Origin: Mucilaginibacter sp. SMC90
GTDB taxonomy: Bacteria; Bacteroidota; Bacteroidia; Sphingobacteriales; Sphingobacteriaceae
Length of the DNA stretch: 64,000 nucleotides
Direction: 5' to 3'
Assembly: GCF_022811725.1 (NCBI RefSeq)
Contig: NZ_CP094527.1
Location: 5,394,001 to 5,458,000, forward strand
Below the pieces are notes generated by a model that saw nothing but the letters and a program-made list of their open reading frames with translations, made no database searches and was not told the origin of the DNA. Position numbers and translations under genes: made by a program. Of this stretch, positions 43,972-53,338 are shown piece by piece. How positions within the stretch are numbered: position 1 is the first letter of the stretch; each line of letters starts with the position of its first letter.

Positions 43972-46900
43972 TTAAAAGGATACGTTCAAACCAAAAGAGT
44001 AGATTTTATTTTGCGGATACTGTACCTGGTCGCCGCTGCCATAGCGTTCAGGATCAAGGCCCTTGAATTTGGTTATGGTTAACAGATTATCGCCTGCGAA
44101 ATAAACCCTTAAGCGGTTGATACCTACTTTTTTGGTAAGTTGTGAAGGCAGGGTATAACCAAATACCAGGTTTTTAAGCCTCAAATACGATGCATCCTGC
44201 AGGAAGTACGATGACCTGCGACCAATTTTATCCGGTGCGCTTTGTCCAAAATAAATACGCGGCATAGTGGTTGAAGGATGTTCAGGAGTCCAGGCGTTTA
44301 ACCAATCTGTAGTTGGCGACGAACCTTGTACAAATGGTATAGTGCCCCAGCCCGATACGTATGATTTTACGCCGTATACGCCCTGCATCATGGCCGACAG
44401 ATCAAAGCCTTTAAAGCTGGCCGACAAGTTAAATGAGTAATTTAGCTTGGGATAAACACCACCGATTACGGTTTTATCATTCTGATCAATTTTACCATCG
44501 CCGTTCACATCTCTATATTTCAGGTCGCCCGGTAAGGTAGAATCAGAGAACTGTTTAGGAGAATTAGCAACCTCTTGTGCCGATTGGAAGATGCCGACAA
44601 CCTGCAGCATATAGAATGAATTCCATGGCAGCCCATTTTGGTTGATGGTATAATCTCCAATTTCGGTTTGACCAAATTTTACCAGTTTATTAGCGTTATG
44701 GTCAACGTTTGCGCCTACATTAAAAGCTAAGCCTCTTAAAGCACCGTCGGTTATTACGTTATTATATGATACGCCAAGTTCGATACCCCTGTTGTTCACC
44801 GATCCATCATTGATGGTAGGAGCACTTAAGCCCACAGCTGCAGTAACCTGCGCCTGCCTTAAAATATCCGATGTTGTTTTATTATACCAATCGGCGGTTA
44901 AATTGAAGTTTTTGAAAACAGTAACATCCAAGCCAATATCGGTCATGGTTGTAGTTTCCCATTTAATGACAGGATTGTTCAGATTTTGCTGGGCTACACC
45001 AGTTACCAGTGTCGAGTTATCGAAAGAATAGTTTCCGGTGAAATTCAACAAGGCCTGGTATGGATAATTGGCTCCGTAACCATTAATTACTATATTTTGA
45101 TTACCCAGCTGTCCCCATGAACCTCTTAATTTGAAATTATCCAGCCAGGTTAAATTCAGGGCTTTTATAAAAGGCTCTTCTGTAACCCGCCATCCTGCAG
45201 AAAATGATGGGAATACACCCCATTTATTTTTACCGTCAAATTTTGAGCTTCCGTCGTCACGAATATTGCCTTCCAAAAGGTAACGGCCCTTATAATCATA
45301 ATTTAAACGACCGAAGTAGGACATCAAAGCCCATTGATTACTGGTTCCACCGGCATTTTGGATATCAGAACCACCTGCGTTCAGCTCCTGCAGATCCAGA
45401 TCCGGGAAGTTTTTGCGGTATCCCTGCAGGTACTGATACTTACTTTGTTCAATGCTGTAACCAAATTGTGCCTTAAGGTTGTGCCCATGAAAATTATGAG
45501 CGTAATTTAAGTAGCTAAACAGGTTGGTATATACGGTTTGCTCGTCCTGTTCGGTTAAGCCCTTACCAAGGTCAAGCGATGTTGCCAACTGATTAGTCTG
45601 GAAGTTATATTCATCAAGGGTGGCTTTAAAATCCTTGTATTTATCCATATTAAAGTTCACCGCACCCTTGGTATACCAGGAAATGTCTTTAGTAAACTGA
45701 ACCTCAAACCAGCCCTGTGCATTTACTGCATAATCATTAGTGATCCTCCTGAAGTTTTGATCAAGTACCGCTATCGGGTTTTTATTGTTATACTCAAAAT
45801 CATATGCCTTGAAGGTATACCTGCCACTGCCATCAGCTAAATAAGGGCCATAAGTTGGCGCTTGTGACATAGCCGAAAGGAAAAGGTCCATCGATGAACC
45901 GTCCCACTGGGTTGGTGACGATGGATTGCCGGCTACAGCACCTCTTGTGCCTGATTTTAATAATACGTTGGTACCAAATTTTATATGATCGTTAATTTTT
46001 GAAGTTAAATTGATGCGTGCATTATAACGCTTGTAGTCAAATCCTCTTTCAATACCATCCTGGTTAATATATCCTAATGATACGTTGTAAGTGGTTTTTT
46101 CGCTGCCGCCTGTAAATGTCAGGTTATGGTTTTGAGTAGGGGCAGTTCTGAATATCAGGCTTAACCAATCGGTATTAGGATAACGCACCCTATCTGTAGC
46201 GTTACGGTATAACTCGATCTGATCTTGCGGGTAAAGCGATCCGGCATCAGTTGTACCACTGTTAATACGGGCCTGATTAAACATCTCCATATACTGGGCC
46301 GAGTTAGTTACCAGTTTAAACATTTTGGTAGGACTGCTGTAACCCAAATTACCATCATAAGTAACAGACATTTGCCCGGCTTTACCTTGTTTGGTTGTTA
46401 CCAGCACCACGCCATTGGCGGCCCTTGAACCATAGATGGATGCGGAAGCCGCATCTTTCAAAATTGATACATTGTCGATATCAGTCGGGTTGACATCGCT
46501 GAAGCTCCCAGGCACACCATCAATCAACACCAATGGGTCTGAACCCGCTCCGCTAAACGTACTGTTGCCGCGGATCCGGATAGATACGGCCTCATTTCCC
46601 GGCTCACCAGAACCCGTGTTTACCTGTACACCCGGGGCAAGGCCCTCAAGCATAGACGCCGGGTTAACAACAGGGCGTTTATTCAGTGTTTCGCCTGATA
46701 CCGACGATACAGCACCGGTAAGATTCGCTTTCTTTTGGGTACCGTAACCAACCACCACAATTTCGTTAAGTGCCGATGTTTGCTCTTTAAGCACTATATC
46801 AATTTTGGTTTGATTGCCAACGGTTACTTCCTGGTTAACAAAGCCTATAAATGAGTAAACCAATACAGCATTATTATCATTTACGGTGATGGTGTAATTA

Positions 46901-47394
46901 CCATCTATATTGGTTTGCGCTCCTGTATTGGTACCTTTAACTTTTATGGTTACCCCCGGTAGTGGTGCGCCTTTCTGATCTTTTACTGAGCCCGTAATGG
47001 TAATTACCTGTACCGGTCTATTTTCGGCCGGTTTGGGTGTAACTACAATAGTTGTATTGTTAATTACATAGCTGAAGGGCTGATCGCGAAAACATTCGCG
47101 CAGGGCCTCTTCAAGAGCAGCATTTTTCAAATCAACGCTTACAGGTAAGGCCCTTTTTAGCATTTTTGAGTTATAGAGCACGCTATAACCGCTTTGCTTA
47201 TGAATGTCTTTAAGTGTTTCGACAAGCGAAGCATTGCTTTTACTTAGGCTTATCCTTTGTGCAAATGTGGTTGAGGCACTTACCTGAAGTATCGAAACCA
47301 CACACAAAAAGAACGACAATTTCATGATCAGAAATATTTTTGATACAGCACAGGGTATCTCCCCGCGCTTTAATGCAGTAGAATTTTTGTACAT
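43972..47394 (-). CDS. STN-type SusC TonB-dependent transducer, cassette A
   Basis: 1140 aa. The long basic leader MYKNSTALKRG...FLIMKLSFFL with signal cleavage near TFAQ is usual in this group. An STN domain (about 55-115) that contacts FecR in the periplasm precedes the carboxypeptidase-like domain (VKDQKGAPLPGVTIKVKG), plug (DAASASIYGSRAANGVVLVTTKQG) and barrel ending SFGLNVSF. Ligand binding is signalled through FecR to the ECF sigma factor as in FecA. The FecR gene lies 138 bp upstream. Confidence 0.95.
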   Translation of the reverse strand: MYKNSTALKRGEIPCAVSKIFLIMKLSFFLCVVSILQVSASTTFAQRISLSKSNASLVETLKDIHKQSGYSVLYNSKMLKRALPVSVDLKNAALEEALRECFRDQPFSYVINNTTIVVTPKPAENRPVQVITITGSVKDQKGAPLPGVTIKVKGTNTGAQTNIDGNYTITVNDNNAVLVYSFIGFVNQEVTVGNQTKIDIVLKEQTSALNEIVVVGYGTQKKANLTGAVSSVSGETLNKRPVVNPASMLEGLAPGVQVNTGSGEPGNEAVSIRIRGNSTFSGAGSDPLVLIDGVPGSFSDVNPTDIDNVSILKDAASASIYGSRAANGVVLVTTKQGKAGQMSVTYDGNLGYSSPTKMFKLVTNSAQYMEMFNQARINSGTTDAGSLYPQDQIELYRNATDRVRYPNTDWLSLIFRTAPTQNHNLTFTGGSEKTTYNVSLGYINQDGIERGFDYKRYNARINLTSKINDHIKFGTNVLLKSGTRGAVAGNPSSPTQWDGSSMDLFLSAMSQAPTYGPYLADGSGRYTFKAYDFEYNNKNPIAVLDQNFRRITNDYAVNAQGWFEVQFTKDISWYTKGAVNFNMDKYKDFKATLDEYNFQTNQLATSLDLGKGLTEQDEQTVYTNLFSYLNYAHNFHGHNLKAQFGYSIEQSKYQYLQGYRKNFPDLDLQELNAGGSDIQNAGGTSNQWALMSYFGRLNYDYKGRYLLEGNIRDDGSSKFDGKNKWGVFPSFSAGWRVTEEPFIKALNLTWLDNFKLRGSWGQLGNQNIVINGYGANYPYQALLNFTGNYSFDNSTLVTGVAQQNLNNPVIKWETTTMTDIGLDVTVFKNFNLTADWYNKTTSDILRQAQVTAAVGLSAPTINDGSVNNRGIELGVSYNNVITDGALRGLAFNVGANVDHNANKLVKFGQTEIGDYTINQNGLPWNSFYMLQVVGIFQSAQEVANSPKQFSDSTLPGDLKYRDVNGDGKIDQNDKTVIGGVYPKLNYSFNLSASFKGFDLSAMMQGVYGVKSYVSGWGTIPFVQGSSPTTDWLNAWTPEHPSTTMPRIYFGQSAPDKIGRRSSYFLQDASYLRLKNLVFGYTLPSQLTKKVGINRLRVYFAGDNLLTITKFKGLDPERYGSGDQVQYPQNKIYSFGLNVSF

Positions 47395-47469
47395 TTGAAT
47401 GTTAGGTTAAATAATTGGTTGTGAGAAAAATGATCGTTAACTGACCTGATTGCTACCCGTAGCATTGAG

Positions 47470-47494
47470 CCAGGGGCGGTGCGAACGCTCCTGG
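47470..47494 (+). other. Conserved hairpin between FecR and SusC genes, cassette A
   Basis: CCAGGGGCG (47470-47478) pairs with CGCTCCTGG (47486-47494), followed on the plus strand by TTACTTTCTTTTT. It lies 39 nt after the FecR stop. A matching hairpin at 61609-61632 takes the same place in cassette B. The T-rich side faces antisense to the genes. Confidence 0.5.
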
Positions 47495-47532
47495 TTACTT
47501 TCTTTTTGGGATAGCATTATATAAGTATGAGG

Positions 47533-48696
47533 TTACTTCATAATGATAACCCTCCTTCCTTCAATTTTATAGTGAATACTACCTGTAAGCTTAATATTAT
47601 CAAGCAATTCTTTAATGTCCTTATATTTTGATATAGTACCGCCAAATTCATTTTCCTGAACCTGGGCATCCTGATATTCAACATCCACATCATACCAGCG
47701 GCTTACCTGCTTCATGATATTTATAATGCTTTGATCATGAAATATAAAAAAGCCGTTTATCCAGGCCATATTGGCTTCAACATCTGCCTTTTGTACTTTT
47801 ATTGATGAGCCATTTTGGTTTACAGTCCCCTGTTGGCCCGGTAAAAGCATTACCGCAGCCGTGCCTTTACTCATTTTAACCGAGCCCTCCAGTAATGTGG
47901 TGGTTATATCATCGTTATCACTATAAGCGTTAATGTTGAAATGAGTACCCAACACCTGTACCTGCGTACCATTGGCTTTAACAATAAATGGATGGGCCTT
48001 ATCTTTCGCCACCTCAAAATAAGCCTCTCCGTTCAATTCAATTTCGCGGTTAGCCCCGTTAAAAAACTCCGGAAATTTGATAGATGATGCCGCATTAAGC
48101 TGTACTTTGGTACCATCTTCCAATACCACCTGGTATTGACCGCCGCGCGGCGTTGTGATCGTATTAATTTGGGGCATGGCCGTTCCATCCTGCTGATCTG
48201 GCCTCCTGTCAAATTTATAAACTACTACTCCATTGGCTGCTTTGCTCACTTTTACGCCAGTTCCGGCAGTAAGCTGACCGTTTTTGGCATCATCAAGTAC
48301 TATTTTGGTTCCGTTTGCCAAAGTGAGGTAAGCCTTGTTACTTCCGGGCAATATCGCTGTCTCTGTTTTTTTGGCTAAAATATCAGCCAGGGGGTTCTTT
48401 TTAACAGGCATAAACAATAATCCCGCAAGTACGCCAACAATAAGCAGTGAAGCGGCGGCCCATAACCACCTGTAGCTGATATGCTTCGGCGTCATTACAA
48501 TGGCTTCCTGCCTGCTCTCGCTCAGCTTTTGCCAAATCCGCGCACGAACCTCCATCGGATCGGTATCTTCTGCCCAGGCGTCATCAGGCAAATGCATATC
48601 ATCGCTATATGCAGCCAGCAATTCCTTCTCGGCAGGAGAACATCTGCCATCGAGATACTTTTGATATAACACCAAAAATTCTTCTTTATTAATCAT
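47533..48696 (-). CDS. FecR-family anti-sigma factor, cassette A
   Basis: 387 aa. Cytoplasmic anti-sigma N-terminus (about 1-75), one membrane helix (about 80-100, LWAAASLLIVGVLAGLLFM), periplasmic FecR domain (about 155-255, ITTPRGGQYQVVLEDGTKVQLNAASSIKFP, FEVAKDKAHPFIV) and DUF4974 at the C-terminus (about 305-385). It holds the divergent ECF sigma factor inactive until the STN-type SusC binds its ligand. Confidence 0.95.
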   Translation of the reverse strand: MINKEEFLVLYQKYLDGRCSPAEKELLAAYSDDMHLPDDAWAEDTDPMEVRARIWQKLSESRQEAIVMTPKHISYRWLWAAASLLIVGVLAGLLFMPVKKNPLADILAKKTETAILPGSNKAYLTLANGTKIVLDDAKNGQLTAGTGVKVSKAANGVVVYKFDRRPDQQDGTAMPQINTITTPRGGQYQVVLEDGTKVQLNAASSIKFPEFFNGANREIELNGEAYFEVAKDKAHPFIVKANGTQVQVLGTHFNINAYSDNDDITTTLLEGSVKMSKGTAAVMLLPGQQGTVNQNGSSIKVQKADVEANMAWINGFFIFHDQSIINIMKQVSRWYDVDVEYQDAQVQENEFGGTISKYKDIKELLDNIKLTGSIHYKIEGRRVIIMK

Positions 48697-48835
48697 CGAA
48701 TATTACGATCTGAGGTTTATAGAAAGTAAGTGTAGATTAACACATGGCACACACATACTTTTTTGATCTTTTTTTCACTTTACCGATAATTTTAAAAATT
48801 AGCGTTGCTTTTTATACATTTACCTACCCAATTAT

Positions 48836-49426
48836 ATGCTTTACACTTCGCTAACAGATCACGAGTTGTGGAATGCCGTACGTCAAAACGACGAGCTGGC
48901 TTTTACTGCCCTGTTTGACCGGTACTGGGTAAGATTGTACAAGCTGGCTAAAAGCTACCTCAAAAACCAGGAAATAAGCGAAGAACTGGTACACGACATT
49001 TTTCTGAACATCTGGAACAGGCGCCAAACGCTTGAAATAGATTCGTTCCAAACATTTATGCTTACAGCTGCGCGCTACCAGGTATATAACCGTATGCGGG
49101 CTGCAAAACCGCCCAGATTAATTTTAGGCGATACCCACCCTGTAAATGAACCTTTTCAAAATAACGAAGGCGAAGACCATCTTATTGAGCAGGAATTGCA
49201 ATTGCAACTACAGCAATATCTTGTGCAACTCCCCAAGCGCTGCCAGGAGATATTTTATCTGAGCAGGGTAAAAAACCTTTCGAACCAGGAAATAGCCGAC
49301 AGCTTTGGTGTTTCAAAGCGTACTGTGGAAAATCAAATTACGCTGGCGTTAAAACATTTGAGAAGTTGCATGAAATACACAACAACGGCCGCTATTTTTT
49401 TCCGGTTGCTGCTTTTCCGCCATTAA
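48836..49426 (+). CDS. ECF RNA polymerase sigma factor, cassette A
   Basis: 196 aa. Region 2 (AFTALFDRYWVRLYKLAKSYLKNQEISEELVHDIFLNIW) and region 4 (PKRCQEIFYLSRVKNLSNQEIADSFGVSKRTVENQ) of the Bacteroidota FecI/RagB-linked group. Divergent from the FecR gene across 139 bp. The start context CCAATTATATG is shared with the cassette B sigma gene (CCAATTGTATG). Confidence 0.95.
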   Translation: MLYTSLTDHELWNAVRQNDELAFTALFDRYWVRLYKLAKSYLKNQEISEELVHDIFLNIWNRRQTLEIDSFQTFMLTAARYQVYNRMRAAKPPRLILGDTHPVNEPFQNNEGEDHLIEQELQLQLQQYLVQLPKRCQEIFYLSRVKNLSNQEIADSFGVSKRTVENQITLALKHLRSCMKYTTTAAIFFRLLLFRH

Positions 49427-49590
49427 ACATGCCTCCTTTAATATTTTCCAGGAAACAGGGTTGAAAAATATCCGGGCGTATTATGCCCAAATCAAACATC
49501 TACCCTAAAGATTTCTGTTTAATTATGACAGATAATATTTTTTCTTATTTTTAGAAATACATTCAATTCCAAACCGCTAAACCTTTCACA

Positions 49591-50298
49591 GTGAAAAAAA
49601 TAATACCGATTTGCATTATACTGTTTATTTTATTTACCGGTTGCAGAAAAGAGCAGTCGGCATCACCTACTCCCCCGCAGCTCATAGGCGTATCATTACG
49701 TCCTAATGTTTATGTTCCACCGCCAAATAGTAGCTGGCAACACATTTTAGGCGGTTTGGCAGCATTAAGGTTAACTCCTCAAAACAGTGATACTGTAACA
49801 TTGTCATCAATATCAGCCATAGTAAACTTAAAAAATGCCACTTCATACAAGCAGCAGGTTATAGCCGGTACATATAATATTACACTTAATACCCAAAGTA
49901 CAGCAGTTGCCGATACTTTTATAAGGTTTACGTCAAGGGTCAACGGCGTTGCTATTAATAAAGATGAAACAGTAGATCTGGCTGCAACTACTACTGACGC
50001 CGTAATTACAATTAGCACTAAACTAATTGACAGCACGGTAACCCCCACATTTAAATCGGGCAATCAAACCACATATAACTTTGGAAAAGTAAACGGGTAT
50101 TATTTTTTATATGCAAAAGACGCTACAAGCGGTACAATAGCTTTTAGCTTAAGCAATGGTTACCAATATATGAAAGATCTTACCTTAAGGGCAATGAACC
50201 AGTACGATCTTATACCGCTACCGAATTCGTACGGTAATTTATCCATAACATCACACGCTTTCAACTTCACAGCTTCAACCAAAACCCGCATTAATTAG
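49591..50298 (+). CDS. DUF4397-like lipoprotein, short paralogue
   Basis: 235 aa, GTG start. Lipobox at LFTGCRK. The rest is beta-rich with AGTYNITLNTQSTAVADTFIRF, resembling DUF4397-type surface proteins. It matches the first about 230 residues of the next gene (same VADTFIRF, TTDAVITIS, TPTFKSG, KVNGYYFLY order) with substantial divergence. Nine base pairs separate the two genes. Secreted, lipid-anchored, function unknown; adhesion or glycan binding is possible. Confidence 0.83.
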   Translation: MKKIIPICIILFILFTGCRKEQSASPTPPQLIGVSLRPNVYVPPPNSSWQHILGGLAALRLTPQNSDTVTLSSISAIVNLKNATSYKQQVIAGTYNITLNTQSTAVADTFIRFTSRVNGVAINKDETVDLAATTTDAVITISTKLIDSTVTPTFKSGNQTTYNFGKVNGYYFLYAKDATSGTIAFSLSNGYQYMKDLTLRAMNQYDLIPLPNSYGNLSITSHAFNFTASTKTRIN

Positions 50299-50307
50299 CA
50301 TTATCAC

Positions 50308-52137
50308 ATGAAAAAACATTTACTTACAATATTTGCCGGGGTATTGCTGATCCTGAACAGTTGTAAAAAAGACCCCGGTAACGGCCAAACCGTTGATATC
50401 GTACCCCAACTCTCTATCCAAAGTGTTAATACCCCTCCATTTGCCAACAGCACATGGGTTAACGTTTTTGGCGGAAAAGGTTTATTACAATTTGATCTTC
50501 TGAATTCAAATAATACCGTTGCTTCAACTACCAAAGACAGCACAGATTTAACTAAAATAACCACTTACACCAAAGACTTAGCAAAGGGCACTTATAATAT
50601 CTACTTATCGTCAAAAAACCAAACAAGCGTTGCCGATACTTTCATACGCTTTAATGCCCAGATTAACGGATTAAAGCTTACCCAAAAACAGGGCACTTCA
50701 TTAACCGGCACTACCAATGATGCGCTGATCACCATCAGTCAAAACCTGGTTGCAGCCAATAGCACACCCACATTTAAGGCAGATTCTGTAAAGTTGCCTT
50801 TCAAGTTTGGGCTTATCAATGGATATTATTACTTATATGTTAAAGGTGGTACCGCCGGTGCAATTAGCTTTAACGATAATGCAACCGGGCAAACAGTAAC
50901 AAAAAGGCTGTCGGCAGTTACTTTAAACCAGTATAATATTGGGGTGCAACACAATAATGGCACATTGCAGGTAACTTTTATACCATTTGCCTATAACAGT
51001 GTTAACGCAAGTTCAAGTACGCTTTTAACATTAAATATTAACACCAATGACTACTATTTTATAAACAGTAACGTTTACTTCATAGCTACCGACCAAAATG
51101 GCAAAGTGCTCAATGCAGTAAAATATATAAATGGCACCTCTACGTTTAAATTATCGTCACTGACTCCGTTTGAACAGGATAGGTTCAACTTGTTTATCGT
51201 GCTTGATCCGATAGTTAGTGGTTTTAACCCAAGCATAACAGGATATCTACAGGTTAAAAAAGGCAGCGTATATACCAACATTGCTCAAGGGCTCCCCCAA
51301 AAGCCATTTACACCTCTCAAACCTCATTTAAAAAACACTCAGGGGTTTGATAATATATCCATGAGTACAGCAGCAATTGATCGTTACATAAACAAGCTTT
51401 CGGACAGTACATATCTTCAGGAGCTTGTATACCAGGAAGGGAGTAAACTATGGGTTCAAATGTTAAGCAACAACCAGTACTCCTATAACTTTTTCACTAT
51501 ACCTAAAGGCACTGTTGATTTGGATGTAGACCTGCACCAACTAACAGAAACGCCGCTTGTAAAACATGTTACTGCACCCGGAAATAACTTTTATTACAGC
51601 GTTAATGCCAAACCCGATACTAATTACGCACAAGGCTACAGGTTTGGGACCTTAAGCGTAACTGCCAACAACGGCGACGTTTATTATCCGAGAGAAACAT
51701 TTCCGGAATATGATATTTATACCGGGTACTCGCTGGGGCAATATCAGTATTCTTTTATTTTAACCGGACAAACCATTCCTGATCAGGCCCCCGGCTTTGA
51801 TGCATCATTTAACGTAAATGGTACTAATCTCACAAATTTTTCGACAGTTTGCTCGGGGAGGTTTGATTACTATCACGCCAGTTTCTTAAATGTACAAGCC
51901 GGTAGTAATTTAAATGTTGAACTTTACTCACCATCGGCAGCTAACTGCAACAGCTTTGTACTGCCGGATTTTTCTAAATATCTGAATACCTTCAACCCGG
52001 CCGCTGAAAAGTTAGTTCGTTTTGAGCTTGAACAATACGGTGGGTTTAATGAGCAAAACTTCACCTACAAAAATGTGAACCAGATTTTCAGCTTTCATAA
52101 CTTTAATTGTAAATCGGTTTCAAAAATTTTCAATTAA
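50308..52137 (+). CDS. DUF4397-like lipoprotein, long paralogue
   Basis: 609 aa. Lipobox at LILNSCKK. The N-terminal third (to about 230) is homologous to the whole preceding protein; the remaining about 380 residues (from about TLNINTNDYYFINSNVYF) are an extra beta-rich region with no family I recognise, including NAVKYINGTSTFKLSSL and a C-terminal part with two cysteines (VCSGRF, ANCNSF). No catalytic motif. The pair probably forms a surface complex; a terminator follows at 52181. Confidence 0.83.
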   Translation: MKKHLLTIFAGVLLILNSCKKDPGNGQTVDIVPQLSIQSVNTPPFANSTWVNVFGGKGLLQFDLLNSNNTVASTTKDSTDLTKITTYTKDLAKGTYNIYLSSKNQTSVADTFIRFNAQINGLKLTQKQGTSLTGTTNDALITISQNLVAANSTPTFKADSVKLPFKFGLINGYYYLYVKGGTAGAISFNDNATGQTVTKRLSAVTLNQYNIGVQHNNGTLQVTFIPFAYNSVNASSSTLLTLNINTNDYYFINSNVYFIATDQNGKVLNAVKYINGTSTFKLSSLTPFEQDRFNLFIVLDPIVSGFNPSITGYLQVKKGSVYTNIAQGLPQKPFTPLKPHLKNTQGFDNISMSTAAIDRYINKLSDSTYLQELVYQEGSKLWVQMLSNNQYSYNFFTIPKGTVDLDVDLHQLTETPLVKHVTAPGNNFYYSVNAKPDTNYAQGYRFGTLSVTANNGDVYYPRETFPEYDIYTGYSLGQYQYSFILTGQTIPDQAPGFDASFNVNGTNLTNFSTVCSGRFDYYHASFLNVQAGSNLNVELYSPSAANCNSFVLPDFSKYLNTFNPAAEKLVRFELEQYGGFNEQNFTYKNVNQIFSFHNFNCKSVSKIFN

Positions 52138-52180
52138 AAATGAGGCAATTGCGGCCGCACAAGGCCATCAAATACAACAA

Positions 52181-52213
52181 TTAAGGAGATAGCCAAATAA
52201 GCTATCTCCTTAA
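52181..52213. terminator. Perfect 13-bp hairpin after the lipoprotein pair
   Basis: TTAAGGAGATAGC (52181-52193) is the exact inverse of GCTATCTCCTTAA (52201-52213) around a 7-nt loop. It lies 43 nt after the stop codon of the long lipoprotein. Confidence 0.7.
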
Positions 52214-52272
52214 CTAAATCAGCCTAAGCAAACTTACATCACATTATTAACCTAATGAGGAAATATTAACAG

Positions 52273-52425
52273 GCTGTTTAAAAACGATAGTTTTTAAATG
52301 TAGAGACGCATAATTGCGTCTCACGCTTGCAATTTACGGCAGCCGAGCCGCTCTTGAACCGGCTTGTCCTTCGGGAGACGCAATTATGCGTCTCTACAAA
52401 ATATTTTCAATCGTTTTTAAACAGC
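52273..52425. mobile_element. MITE-like nested palindromic element overlapping an AraC gene
   Basis: Perfect outer inverted repeats GCTGTTTAAAAACGAT (52273-52288) and ATCGTTTTTAAACAGC (52410-52425), and perfect 24-bp inner repeats at 52299-52322 and 52375-52398. Each inner repeat folds on itself (GAGACGCA/TGCGTCTC). TAACAG occurs at both flanks (52267-52272 and 52429-52434), a possible target duplication. No transposase inside. The right end encodes the last residues and stop codon of the AraC gene. Confidence 0.8.
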
Positions 52426-53314
52426 TTCTAACAGGCCTGCGAAATTTCTGCCTGTATTTTGAAGGAGATAAACCGTTAATTTGGGTAAACAACCGCGAAA
52501 AATAATACTGATCATCAAAACCCAGATCGGCACAGATACTTTTAATGTTACGATTATCAAAACGCAGGTATCCTGCGGCCTTTTGAATCTTGAGCGTATT
52601 AAAATACTTTATAGGGGCCAGGCCCGTTTCCTTTTTAAACCTGGCCGAATAATAAGCCGGTGGCAAACCCTGCTGCATGGCTAACTCTTTTATCTCATAT
52701 TTTTGGCCTATGTTGTTTTTCATAAATGCGATAGACTGACTGATGGCATCGGCATTGCGCTCGGGGTGTTCCTTTTTTTCATGGTATATGAGTGAGGTAA
52801 TGAAATGCAGCAGGTAAAAATTCATCTTCTCCGTTTCACGCTGATCATACCCGAGCTCAGAGATACGGCAGATCTCATCAAAAACCCTGATGCGATGCTC
52901 ATCATAAGGTACCCAGTGAACCATCTGCCGGCCGTTTAGAAGCGACCGGTTATAAAGTCCGGCCGCCAGGTCCCCTTTAAAATTTACCCAATATATACTC
53001 CAGGGATCCGCCGCCGAGCTTTCATAACGATACGATGTTTTAGCCGGTATGATCACAAAGTCATTTGACCGTAACTCATGGCCCACACCCTTAAGGTTAA
53101 TGGTCCCTGCCCCTTCCGTACAATATATCAACGTATAATCACTATTGCCAAACCTCCGTTGACGCGGGCTGTTAACTGCCTTCGGAAAATATCCGGCGGC
53201 GGTTAACAGCATATTCCGGCTCATCGGGTTTTTGGCCACCTGTTGTTTCACATGGGCCGGTAATACTACCAGCCTGTGTTCTTTCGCCTTTCTTTCTTTC
53301 GCTGCAGTTGCCAT
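52394..53314 (-). CDS. AraC-family regulator, C-terminus supplied by a repeat element
   Basis: 306 aa. N-terminal cupin-like arabinose-binding-type domain (DYTLIYCTEGAGTINLKGVG, NDFVIIPAKTSYRYES) and a complete C-terminal double HTH (YEIKELAMQQGLPPAYYSARFKKETG, NIKSICADLGFDDQYYFSRLF, GLSPSKYRQKFRR). The final CLKTIENIL and the stop codon come from the palindromic element at 52273-52425, after the HTH is finished. The GH2 gene ends 24 bp upstream, so the two are likely co-transcribed and this protein may regulate it. Confidence 0.92.
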   Translation of the reverse strand: MATAAKERKAKEHRLVVLPAHVKQQVAKNPMSRNMLLTAAGYFPKAVNSPRQRRFGNSDYTLIYCTEGAGTINLKGVGHELRSNDFVIIPAKTSYRYESSAADPWSIYWVNFKGDLAAGLYNRSLLNGRQMVHWVPYDEHRIRVFDEICRISELGYDQRETEKMNFYLLHFITSLIYHEKKEHPERNADAISQSIAFMKNNIGQKYEIKELAMQQGLPPAYYSARFKKETGLAPIKYFNTLKIQKAAGYLRFDNRNIKSICADLGFDDQYYFSRLFTQINGLSPSKYRQKFRRPVRSCLKTIENIL

Positions 53315-53338
53315 ACTTCAACGGGTTAACAGTTTCAA

